Shown: positions 10,182-19,149 of the stretch, in pieces | How the letters are laid out: each line of letters starts with the position of its first letter | Position numbering within the stretch: the first letter of the stretch is position 1 | Assembly: GCA_003427395.1 (NCBI GenBank) | Contig: BFEA01000024.1 | Span: 1,188,249-1,215,566, forward strand | Direction of reading: 5' to 3' | From: Chara braunii | Taxonomy: Eukaryota; Streptophyta; Charophyceae; Charales; Characeae | Length of the DNA stretch: 27,318 nucleotides | Notes under the pieces: model-generated | What the model saw: the letters and a program-made list of their open reading frames with translations, nothing else | Databases searched by the model: none | What the model was told of the DNA's origin: nothing | Translations under genes and position numbers: made by a program

Positions 10182-13100
10182 CGCCCTGGTTAACCCCGGC
10201 GTAAGAGCTCGTTTTTCAGTGCCAGAACTGGCACGGTTCGCCATTTGTTGAATGTGGAAGAGGCTACCGATTATAGCTCCAATCTTCGCACGCTTGTTGT
10301 CTCAATAGGAATTAAATTCCTGGAAACAACAATAGACGAGTTTCTGCTGCACTCCCATTTGGCTCTTCAGTTCGTTCTTGACCCTCGACTCCATGAGGAA
10401 CTTGGTGTTTCCTAATACGGTCGTAAGTCTTGTCCTAACGAATTCAATGGTGTTAAATCCGTCGTCTGTACGGACCAATGAGAGTTTATCACCATAGCAG
10501 CTTGTGAACTTCATCAATATCTCCAACGCCTTACTGATCTAACCTTCTTTCCTTCTATTGAAAGTAACTGCGAGCATCACATCGCCCATAAATCGTACTT
10601 CATGGACAAGCTTGCGGTCACCTCCCAGTGATTTCATAAATCCTTCTTCATACTTCGCACAGAGTAGGTAGGCCAGTGGGGGGCTGGAGTTTTTCCCCAT
10701 TGGCACTCCGATGACTTGCCTCAGCAACTTCCCTAGGTGTGCTGCAATCCGAATGCTACAAAAATCGGAATGTAGTTGAAGGGGAACTTAACGTAGCCTT
10801 TCCCAAACAGCTTTGTGCCGAGAGAGACTTGCTTTCTCCTTTTGCATACTATAATTTTCCGGTAGCCCTTCTTTTCCCATTCTCCCAACAGCCAGGATAG
10901 CGCGTCCATGATAGCAGCATGCGGAAGGGATGTAAACATTTCCTTAATGTCAAATCCCCTGCACATCATCATTGTCTCTCCGTCATACATATGAAGCTTC
11001 TTCTCCACTTTCTTCAAGTTTTGCTTGAGCATGGTTGTTACATTGAGGTTGAAATGCTCTGCCCCGGGGAGCTTTTCCAGTAGGTAGTTGAGCGCCCTCG
11101 CAGTCCATCGACTGTCGGTCATCGTGGGTTCACTGCATGCTAGGGCAATGGTCCGCCATCGTTCGAGATCCTTGTGCTTGGGCAGCACGTACGCATTGTC
11201 GATCCTCCCCTTTGAGTTCCAGTTCACCAGCTTGTGCAGGCCACGACTTTCAAAGTCTCGCTTCATCTCCTTTAATGTCTCTGCTTCACTGTTGTTGACC
11301 TCGTCATAAGCCACGCTCCAGGCAAACATTTTATCCAGGCCATGCTGCTACGTGGATGGACACATCAGCACCATGTCACCCTCGTTCCTGTCGACTTGCG
11401 TAATTAACAAGTCCTTGAACTGCCTTTTTACGGCGTAGACTAACCCTTTGTCCGTGACGCAGCGTTCGCTCCGTTCCAATGAGAAACAACCACTAGTCTA
11501 GAGATTAGGCAGATGCTTGCCAATTCAGCTCCCGAGCACAGTTTTAAGCGCAAGTCGTATGTTGCTGCAGACTTTTTCCTTTTTCGTCTTGAGCTTCAGA
11601 CAGACCACGTTCTTCCCATTGAGAGCCAGGGCCGGTAATCTTGGGACATCAACTATCCTTGTGAGCACGTGGCCACTAACGACGGGTAGGTCATAGTGCT
11701 TGTACGCGCACGGTAGTTCCGACTTCTTACTCAGAGTGCTTGTAGTTATAAAGCATCTCAACTACGTTCCTGTTTCTTCTCCCGACTACCCTGGCCTTCC
11801 TTTTGAAGATCCCTGCGATTGCAAGGTGCAGACCGCAACTCTCAATATTTGCGGAAAGCACACTCCTAATGCCACTCTTCCTCACCTCATTCATGTACCT
11901 GACCTAAGTTGTGATTCGCTTCCAGATATTTACATAGGCTTTCTTTCCCACCGCTTTACCCAAAAAATCCTTGATCGTTCTCCTCTTTTCCTAAATTTCC
12001 TTCTCTTTGAACGAACCAGCGCAGCTGTAAAGGTGCATAAGCTTATCAACTGACATAAGCAACAGTTCTTTCCGCTTGAAAGGCATCTCTAAGAGCTGCC
12101 GCAGGTAACCCCTCCCTTTGTCTCTTGCATTTTGTGTGATGGTGATGGGGGCAATCGAGAAACTACCCCCCTCCTCAAACCAGGTTTTCGAGTGGGGTAG
12201 AGCTATCTTTCCTACCTGCGTCACGACAGTCGAGGTACCAAACAATCTCTTTACTAACGACGAATCTTCTCCCCAGACTTTGCCACCTTCACTACTGTTT
12301 CTTACCCTCCCTATAGGCTGAATCTAGACACATCTGTCAGCTAGTGTTACCGAACGAACTATTACTCTTCCGAAATACGATGATACGTGTCCGTTTTGCC
12401 ACATCCTTTCTCTTGTCTCCGACTGCCCGCGCTTGCCTTTCCCTTCTTCCTGGCCTCTTCTTTGCATTCCCTTTCCGCCCCGTGCCCAACATGTTAAGCG
12501 ACGGGGAAAACCTTTTGATGAGTGTCTTCTCTAGGTTCTCTAGACCGTTGGCCTCCGAGGTAGCAATAGGAATAATGACATATCTATTCCAATTAAACTT
12601 TCTCAGCCACTTGTAAATTAGTGGCGCTCTACCCTCCGTACCTCATTCCGTGCATCTAACGTGCTCCCACCATCTTTCCGCAACACCTCTAATGGACCTG
12701 CCGATGTACGTTTTCCTGCACCATGGCGAAACGAGACAATACACTACAAGTTGCTTAAAACCATACCATTTCCAGTTCCATGGTACTAAGTCTAGGAACT
12801 TCCTCACCCACGGGGCATGGCCCAGCAATACTAGCAACACCGTACCAGCGGTAGAGGCTTTATCGGTCACCAGTCTGAGTTTTGATACTCCTGTGTACCC
12901 CCAAATCGTCTCTCTCAAAGAAAAGAGAATGACAATGTAAGCCCAGATGAGCTTTACCAGGGGCACTAATCGTCATTGATACCGAATGTCTTCACGCTCC
13001 CATGTCTCCTCCAAAAGCCCGTCGTCATCGCCCCACGCCGATCTATTCAAAAGTTCACGAACGCCTTGCTCCTTAGAGATGTAGGTGATGTTCCTCGCCT

Positions 13101-13977
13101 CACATAACCTCTTGACTTCCCGGCATTCCTTCGCCATGAGCTTAGATCTGGTATCCAGGATGTTTCGCACTATATTCCCTTTGCTACTAGAAGCGGAGGT
13201 CTCCTTTACGGAAGAGGCGCTCTTCGTCGGTGTGCATGCCTTCCTCCTCAAGCTTTTCTCGTAATCCGCCCTTGACATGACCCTTGCTTCTTCCTCTCAG
13301 CCGTCCAGCGCTGTGAAGGTCTTTGCTGTTCACTTCCCTCTTGCTCTCTTCGGTGGTACCTTCGAACCATCGTCCGTCAACACTTCTTCCTCCATCAAGT
13401 AAGTATCCAGCCCACTCGCAAGTACTTCTCTGTCCCGTTTCGTCATCTTGGAGTTCACCGCTAGTGTCATTTGGATTTCAGTCCTTATCTCCACTCTGAA
13501 GTTACGCAGAACCCTTGATACTGCCGCTATCGTTCGCAGCTCCCCCTCTTCTATCTTCATGTCTCTTCTGTCGCATTCCTCCATCATTCTTCGCTCGATT
13601 TCCGCAAACATCCTTCGAATCTTCTCATCACGCCTATCCTCTTCCAAATAGCTGGCTTCTTCGCTTGGCTTCTTTCTCTTCTCCTCCTCTACCTTCTTAT
13701 TCTCCTCTTCCTCCATTTCCTTCTACATTTTGTAGTCCACCCACCTGACTACCCGGTTTATGCTATCCTCATTCTCCTTCCTCGATTGCCAATACTTCGT
13801 ATTGTTAGCAAAAGCACCTTGTCCTTTGCCCGCCGGCCAGTCTCTCGCGATGTGGCCTGCTTGGCCGCTGTTGAAGCAGATGATCGAGCTTCCTGCCCCG
13901 CCTGCTCTAGTTCCGGTAGTGCCTGATGACGCCATATTGCTAATGTGCACATATAAAAACTTCGGTAACTCTCTCAT
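10041..13977 (-). pseudogene. Zinc knuckle / coiled coil / GIY-YIG / reverse transcriptase polyprotein of PLE 1
   Basis: Domains in order on the minus strand. The zinc knuckle at 13878-13837, CFNSGQAGHIARDW, keeps exact CX2CX4HX4C spacing but with Ser and Trp in place of Cys 2 and 4. A Glu/Lys/Arg-rich coiled coil follows at about 13716-13330. The GIY-YIG nuclease has VVYCL (12747-12733), KTYIGRS (YIG 12708-12700), then GLENLEKTLIKRFSPSLN with the catalytic-type Glu at 12531-12529. The linker includes PCAY before SGHV (about 11709-11660), possibly a decayed CxC motif. RT motifs are AYVLPKHKD (11191-11165), motif A GFDIKEMFTSLPH (10957-10919), motif B GVPMGKNSSPPLA (10709-10671), motif C FMGD (10592-10581, first catalytic Asp lost) and a thumb to 10041. 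One frame runs from 13977 past 12643 with only five stops (13723, 13330, 13297, 12973, 12643). Later parts are frameshifted. The likely start is the ATG at 13935 (MASSG). Confidence 0.85.
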
Positions 13978-14154
13978 ATAACCGACTCTATTCGTCCTCC
14001 CTCTACGTGTGACAACTCCGCTACTGTTAGCCGCTATAGATACACCTATCTTGCTGCTACCTTTCTGTTACACTATCTGTTCCCATGAAGCCGCTCGTCG
14101 ACATAGCCACCAGTGTGAGTATCTCCTCTCATCCGGTTACCATGCTACACAGAA
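13978..14154 (-). other. 5' leader of the full-length PLE 1 copy
   Basis: This lies between the end of the truncated upstream copy (CCACTA at 14155) and the coding frame. It is absent from both pseudo-LTR copies, as expected for the true 5' end of a unit. The junction gives the approximate first base of the element, ttctgtgtagcatggtaacc on the minus strand. No promoter motif or ribozyme is evident by eye. Confidence 0.5.
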
Positions 14155-15318
14155 TAGTGGAAACAGTGGCCAACTGCCTTTCGTACACGCTTCAAAAGCT
14201 CTTCATTACATAGTTGTGCGTACTCATCTCAGCTCACGCGTACAATCCCCGATGCGTTTCGATCGGTTGCACTCCGATCATCCTCGGGGGCTAACCTCAT
14301 GAACCTGCCTTGCGACCCACCGACGATCCTCCCGTCTTACTGAGTATAGAGGACCAATACGACCTTGTCCTCCTATGTACTGTCCATCGAGCTGTCAGCC
14401 TAGCTAGCATGATACTCCCTTCCCCAATGGGCACTTCCACGAGCGACTATGGCTACAATCAGTCTGCCGCATAGACGTTATGCCAAGCTCCGTGATAATC
14501 CGTTATGTGTCGGCCCCTCAACGGGCAACGGATAGTCAATCCGCATAGGCTTGTGATCATGGACATACTATCTATCCCTCCGGACCAGCTTTCACCGCAT
14601 GTATCACGTGTTCAGAGTACTATGCATAGACTAGGGGCTCTCTTCCACAGATGGTCTTTCCAACGTTTGCATCCCTTCATCGAGTTACTGCCTCTAATTC
14701 CCATTGGGCTAAATCGTGCTGCATGGATCATAGGCTCTATTCCTATTACGTGGCCCATTCACCCAGTCCGTTACACGCGGGCCGCACGTGACCTGCACAA
14801 TTTCAAATCCGCCACGGAGTACATTTTCCCCCTTCGGGAATTAGGCGGGTACAATCCGGTAGTGTCGTGCCTTGACTGCCTAACCGGCAAAGGAGATACC
14901 TTGGCGCGCCTGCCACGTATTTCCAAGGACAAAATTGAAATAATTTATGTATGCCGATAGTACGACGGACCCCCCGAGCCTGCAATTCCAAAAAAAGTCT
15001 CTATCGTGTCCACTAATTTCGGACGTTTTCCTGCCAATAGAGGAAATACGCGGTCAATTTGTAATTCTACGGTAGTAACTGCCTAATGAAAATGTTCCTA
15101 CCGTCCACGCGAACAATTTCTACAAAAAATCCTTTTTCTACGCAAAAAATTCCCACCATACAGTAAACCAAACAGGAATTTCCGTAAGTTCAGTGCCTTA
15201 TTCACAGCCGCATCCGCCACAAAAATTTCGGTTGCGCACTGTTGTCCCATTCTACCAGGTTCTCAAGCAGCCTCAACCATGGTGTCCTTAGCAAATCATG
15301 CTAGGGTATTGAAGAAGA
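14155..15318 (-). repeat. Pseudo-LTR, upstream truncated copy
   Basis: Direct repeat of 8989-10181. On the minus strand it begins with ttcttcttcaataccctagc at the edge of a long GAA/TTC microsatellite and runs to CCACTA at 14155. It is a 5'-truncated element copy containing only the last RT codons and the tail. The coding part is more decayed than in the downstream copy: it has an early in-frame stop and a deletion relative to 10110-10140. Confidence 0.85.
14505..14960 (+). other. Antisense open frame inside the pseudo-LTR
   Basis: A plus-strand frame of about 150 codons, opposite in sense to the element's own gene. Its second half is also open in the other pseudo-LTR (9490-9792) in the same register, with products sharing PLRELGGYNPVVSCLDCLT and ARLPRISKDKIEIIYVC. 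In the left copy a TAG at 9487 replaces a Trp codon. The differences between the copies are not biased to third positions, so chance openness of a recently duplicated sequence is the simplest explanation. No family is recognised. Confidence 0.2.
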
Positions 15319-15466
15319 AGAAGAAGAAGAAGAAGAAGAAGAAAAAAGAAGAAGAAGAAGAAGAAGAGGAGGAAGAGGGGGAGGAGGAGGAGGAGGAGGA
15401 GACGACATTCTAATAGGGGTATTAGGGGGAGGAGTAGGAGGAGGAGCTCTCTCTCTCTCTCTCTGT
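15306..15466 (+). repeat. GAA/GGA microsatellite grading into (CT)n
   Basis: A (GAA)n tract from 15311 grades into (GGA)n, then a short unique piece (cgacattctaataggggtatt), (GGA)n again and (CT)n to about 15464. It adjoins the truncated end of the Penelope-like element and is the probable integration site. A very similar ending, ggaggaggagctctctctctc, recurs at about 17236-17258. Confidence 0.85.
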
Positions 15467-15589
15467 GGGCCCTAGCGAGGTTCACTAGGGTGTCCAACGG
15501 TCCATGGGGGGCTGACCTCCCTGCTGAGTACCTCGGACTACGGAGGATCATGGGGCGGGGGAACGTGTAAACTACAAAAAAAGTGGACA
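15467..15589 (+). mobile_element. Possible LTR right end before the second primer-binding site
   Basis: Unique sequence beginning tgtgggccctagcgagg and ending gtggaca, three bases before a primer-binding-site match. The start TG and end CA fit LTR termini, but 123 bp is short. The LTR may extend left through the microsatellite. I see no matching second LTR in the window. Confidence 0.3.
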
Positions 15590-15592
15590 ATG

Positions 15593-15605
15593 TGGTATCA
15601 AAGGC
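15593..15605 (+). other. Second tRNA-Met-type primer-binding site
   Basis: TGGTATCAAAGGC matches the 3' complement of initiator tRNA-Met at the first eight positions and then imperfectly. It lies three bases after a CA end. Together with the site at 472 it suggests at least two different LTR retroelement remnants in the window. Confidence 0.45.
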
Positions 15606-16927
15606 CGTTTCAGTCCTGTGGAAAGGTAGCTAGTATGATAGGGTCAATGTGGTCTGTGCATGCCGTCTTTTTGCGTAGGATACGGGGTTGAAGAACCCAA
15701 TGTTTTGTGCAACTGGTCGATACGGGGTAGAAGACTCCAATCTTGCTAACAATTAGCGAAGTAGCTGGATCAAGAGCATGGGACGGACAGGCTAGACCCT
15801 GTGCGCGATGAAGTTAGCTGTAGGAACGACACGTACTAGTCAGCCAAAGGGCACTACGTAGTGAGTTTGGTATATTGGCATGCTCGAAGATTATGGAGGG
15901 CGGGGAAAGGCAGAGTCAGGTAGAGATGGGGGATGCGGGAGAAATGGAGGGAACACTGTAATGGGACTTTTTGATTAATGGAAACTGAGCGGGAAGAAGG
16001 GAAAAGGGGCGCGCAATGGAAGGAGAAATGTAAGCGGATGAGATGACGTGGTAGGAACGAAGGAATCACTATAATGGGAAACCGAGCTTGGAGAGGGAGA
16101 CGGGAGATGTAGCGAAAGACGAAAGATAAGCGGGATCTAGGATGACAAAGGAGATGGATGTGGAAGGAATGAAGGTGGGGTGGGCAGGCAAAAAGGCGGG
16201 TAGGAGGGTGATCGTAGAGGTGGAGCGGCAAGGATCGGCAGGATGCGTAGGATCACAGTGAGATGAAGAGACGGGTAAGACGGGGGAGTAGAACTACGGG
16301 CATTGGCGGGATAAGCAGAGCAGAGGGGAATCATAAGGTGGTGGAGTGGGGAGTGGGAAACGTGTGGAGGAGGGGAAGATGGAAGGGGGTTCAGGAACGA
16401 GGAGTGGAAGGAGGAAAGGAGCAAGGAGCGTGGAGGAGGGGAGGAGGTGAGAGAGACAAAAAGAAAAAGAAAAAGAAAAGGGAGAGGAAAAAAAGGGGGA
16501 TGTACGAAGTTGTTTGTACCGAAGAAAAAAGAAGGGAAAGAATCTCAAACGGAAAGCTGGTAAGTATGCAAGTCTTTTTATGTGTGCTTTTTTTAGCTTG
16601 TTTTAAGGAAAATGTTACGGTCACCTTGGTAGTCGAGACAATGGATGAGAATGTTGAGGGAGAAGACTTGGAGGGGGAGAAGTATTTTAGCAAAGCCAGA
16701 TGGATGGGTTGGTATCACGATTCGAATGACGAGCGGTGGTGTGGTGCTCCTGATGAGTCTGTTGTGTACGTCGGTGGCGGAACCCGTAGGGGTGTGAGCA
16801 TACTATTGTGGATTTTCAATGTGTGAGAAGCTTTAATTTTGAAGAGGATCGATACGAACGCGTCCGAGTGTGTGTGGTGATTGGCTTTGGTACTCAAATG
16901 ATCACTATGCTCTTATGCATATTTCTC

Positions 16928-16930
<3 letters not shown>
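15606..16930. other. Purine-rich region, possible internal part of an LTR element
   Basis: A short direct repeat, gatacggggttgaagaaccc / gatacggggtagaagactcc, occurs at about 15679 and 15718. From about 15880 to 16540 the plus strand is very purine-rich with many stop codons. At 16610-16826 there is a more complex open frame ending a longer one that starts at 16263. It includes ETMDENVEGEDLEGEKYFSK and WYHDSNDERWCGAPDESVVY. I do not recognise it. No RT, integrase or protease motif is visible. Confidence 0.35.
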
Positions 16931-16989
<59 letters not shown>

Positions 16990-17158
16990 NNNNNNNNNNN
17001 NNNNNNNNNNNNNNNNNNNNNNNNNNNNNNNNNNNNNNNNNNNNNNNNNNNNNNNNNNNNNNNNNNNNNNNNNNNNNNNNNNNNNNNNNNNNNNNNNNNN
17101 NNNNNNNNNNNNNNNNNNNNNNNNNNNNNNNNNNNNNNNNNNNNNNNNNNNNNNNNNN
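16931..17158. other. (CT)n tract running into an assembly gap
   Basis: A (CT)n microsatellite occupies 16931-16989, followed by 169 unresolved bases (16990-17158). The sequence resumes in GGA/GAA repeats. The gap therefore sits inside low-complexity DNA, its true length is uncertain, and any open frame crossing it is meaningless. Confidence 0.98.
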
Positions 17159-17425
17159 CGAAAGGAGGAGGAGGAAAAGATGAGTAAGAAGAAGTACAAA
17201 AGAGGAGGAGGAGGAGAAGGGGGAGGAGTAGGAGTAGGAGGAGGAGCTCTCTCTCTCTCCAAGAACCTGAGGAATAAGGAGAACAAGTTGAAGAAGGAAG
17301 AACAACAAGAACAACAACAAGAACAAGAAAGAAGAAGACCAAGAAGAAGAAGAAAGAAGGAGAACAAGAAGAACAAGAGAAAGAAAAAAAAAGAACAGGA
17401 GAAGACGAAGAAGAAGAAGGACTAA
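17159..17425 (+). repeat. GGA/GAA/ACA purine-rich microsatellite block
   Basis: Imperfect (GGA)n with gtaggagtaggaggaggagc, a short (CT)n, then (GAA)n and (CAA)n interruptions to 17425. The open frame through it would encode Lys/Glu/Arg/Gln low complexity and is not called a gene. Its GGAGCTCTCTC junction resembles that at about 15446-15464. Confidence 0.8.
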
Positions 17426-19149
17426 TGCTATTCTAAGAGGATTGAACGAGTGGTTTTGGGAAAACACCGAATTCTTTGAACGCTTTGAATTTGGGAAGCA
17501 TTTTCACGTTAGGGGTTTTTAGCATTTTCAAGTTTTTTGCTTTGTTTTCTTTTGCCTGATTTTGTTTTTATAAATGTTTGTACTATGAGCTTGCATTGTT
17601 TGTTTCCAAAATCTTCCGCCATGTTGCTTGTGGCGATGCGCCGGAAAACACCGAATTTTCGGCCTTCCGTTAACCCTCTCTCTGGTTTCAACACGCATAG
17701 AACAAACGCCGTATCATGTGGTATTTTTCCACTACTTTACGTCACTCTCTGGCCAAAATGTACGCAGCAAAATTCAAACTTGGAACTACAGCTCAAGTAT
17801 TCAAGATCGTGAGAAGGGATATGGGTAACGTTTATATGCGAAACCAAGACAAAGATTTATTGCACAACATATGAAATACCCATTCTTTGTTACCGTAAGT
17901 TGTTCACCTTTTAACCCCAAACAGTTCTTGTCAGGGTCATGTAACATCTCTGCTAAAAGTTGGATATCTTGAAGATTATTTTTAATCAGAACTAATTTTC
18001 ACTTTATCTTATTAAAATTCAAACAATGTATTCTCAAACTGTTCTGTACCGAAGAAAAGTGTTCCTCCAATCTCCAGCTGACATTCTTGTTGGCTCCCAT
18101 CCGGCAACTCTCTATATACCGGATCAAGAAGTCGAAATGGATCAATTCCTATATCAGGCGTCATAGGCCCTAGAGATCCTGGGTGACTAAACAACAACTT
18201 AACACCGTTAAAGCGTATAGGTAATACAAGCGAGATCCAACTGGTTTGTTTGATGTACCTATTGGAAGTCAAATGATCCATAGTACCTGCCTAACCCGAA
18301 AGGGACCCAGCAATAGGAAAGCACTGACAATCTCATCAGTAATCGGGAAAGGGTCCATGCATCTACACAACGCAGATTTCATTCTACGACATAGAGACAA
18401 TTCCCGCCTAGGGGCAACTTAATATTGGATATTTCTACCAAGAAAATTTGGGACCGCCTTCAACTTTTTTGTCCGTGTGTCGGTACGAAGTGTGGCGTCA
18501 GATTTTCCATGGTACATGAAAATGGAACAAGGTAGCCATAGGGGAACCTGCGGCTGATTTAAAGTCAATCTAATCAGACTAGTTACCAAAGGCGCGAAGC
18601 ACAATTCCGGGTATCCTTTAATCTATATCCGCTATTTACATATTGAATTGATTGACTCAGGCTCTTCTGGGTGAACGTAGGCATTTTATTTTGTACTTTT
18701 CTGTTGTTTTTTTTCTTGATTGTTCCCCAATTTTTTTGACCACGATATTCAATTTTTCTAGACTCATTTTCGGACTTAAGTTTTCGAAATCGTGGTTTTA
18801 CATACCACAATCTTCTAATATTGTAGTTATATGCTATATATGGTAAACTAGCCAGGCACCCGGACCAGACAATACCACACGTGTTTGTAAGTTACAAACG
18901 AGAGTCAGGTGAGTTTGGCGTCAAGTCGTTGCAGCACCCTAAACCAGGCGACTCTGGCGATAGCTTGGGGAAGTCCATCCCTTACTGTGGATTCAATCAT
19001 TATCACACTTTTAGAGAAATCAATTTGAAGAAATTTGTGGATTTGGTCACTGTCGCACTTTTGGACCAAGTCCATACCTTACTTATTCTGCTGGCCTGCT
19101 TGCACAAGGACCTAGCTTGGGGAAGGGCATATGCTAGTTTCGGTTTCCG
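17426..19149. other. Region without an identified gene, upstream of the second PLE
   Basis: A mixed AT-rich stretch. A word aaaacaccgaattYt occurs twice (17461 and 17645). A minus-strand open frame at 18012-18281 is listed separately. A plus-strand frame at 18881-19150 (with NLKKFVDLVTVALLDQ) may be the decayed region preceding the endonuclease of PLE 2, but it does not align clearly with PLE 1. No zinc knuckle is seen here. Confidence 0.4.
18012..18281 (-). other. Unrecognised 89-codon minus-strand open frame
   Basis: ATG-initiated (18281) and of balanced composition, it contains VLPIRFNGVKLLFSHPGSLG, then DIGIDPFRLLDPVYRELPDG and QLEIGGTLFFGTEQ. The mix looks protein-like and is not low complexity. 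Upstream on the same strand there are further short open pieces with stops. It may be the end of a decayed gene. I do not recognise the family. Confidence 0.3.

Larger units (their letters stand above)
8870..15318 (-). mobile_element. Penelope-like element with N-terminal GIY-YIG (PLE 1)
   Basis: Penelope-like elements are retroelements whose RT is related to telomerase. Read on the minus strand this copy shows: a 5'-truncated upstream copy (15318 to 14155), a full-length unit with leader (14154 to 13978), a coding frame (13977 to 10041) and a tail ending at 8989, then the start of a third copy (8988 to about 8890). Such head-to-tail partial copies are the pseudo-LTR structure typical of PLEs. 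The right edge lies in a GAA microsatellite, matching the microsatellite bias known for PLEs with an N-terminal endonuclease. Domain order and the N-terminal endonuclease point to the Chlamys/Naiad type. Decay is heavy, so the copy is inactive. Confidence 0.85.

Noticed and set aside
12493-12747. Canonical C-terminal GIY-YIG PLE (conifer Dryad-like)
   Set aside because: On the coding strand the endonuclease lies about 1.5 kb upstream of the RT in PLE 1, and likewise upstream in PLE 2, so the C-terminal order does not apply.
8989-15318. Reading the 1.2-kb direct repeats as LTRs of a Copia or Gypsy element
   Set aside because: There is no primer-binding site or polypurine tract at the repeat edges, the repeat overlaps the end of the coding frame, partial copies are joined head-to-tail, and the enzymes are PLE-type RT plus GIY-YIG without integrase or protease.
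15854-16693. Minus-strand frames with His/Pro/Ser/Phe-rich products
   Set aside because: They are the complement of a purine-rich tract, so openness is a composition effect. No domain or conserved motif is seen.
16808-17467. Frames of 145-205 codons crossing the gap
   Set aside because: They read through 169 unknown bases and flanking simple repeats, so no protein can be claimed.
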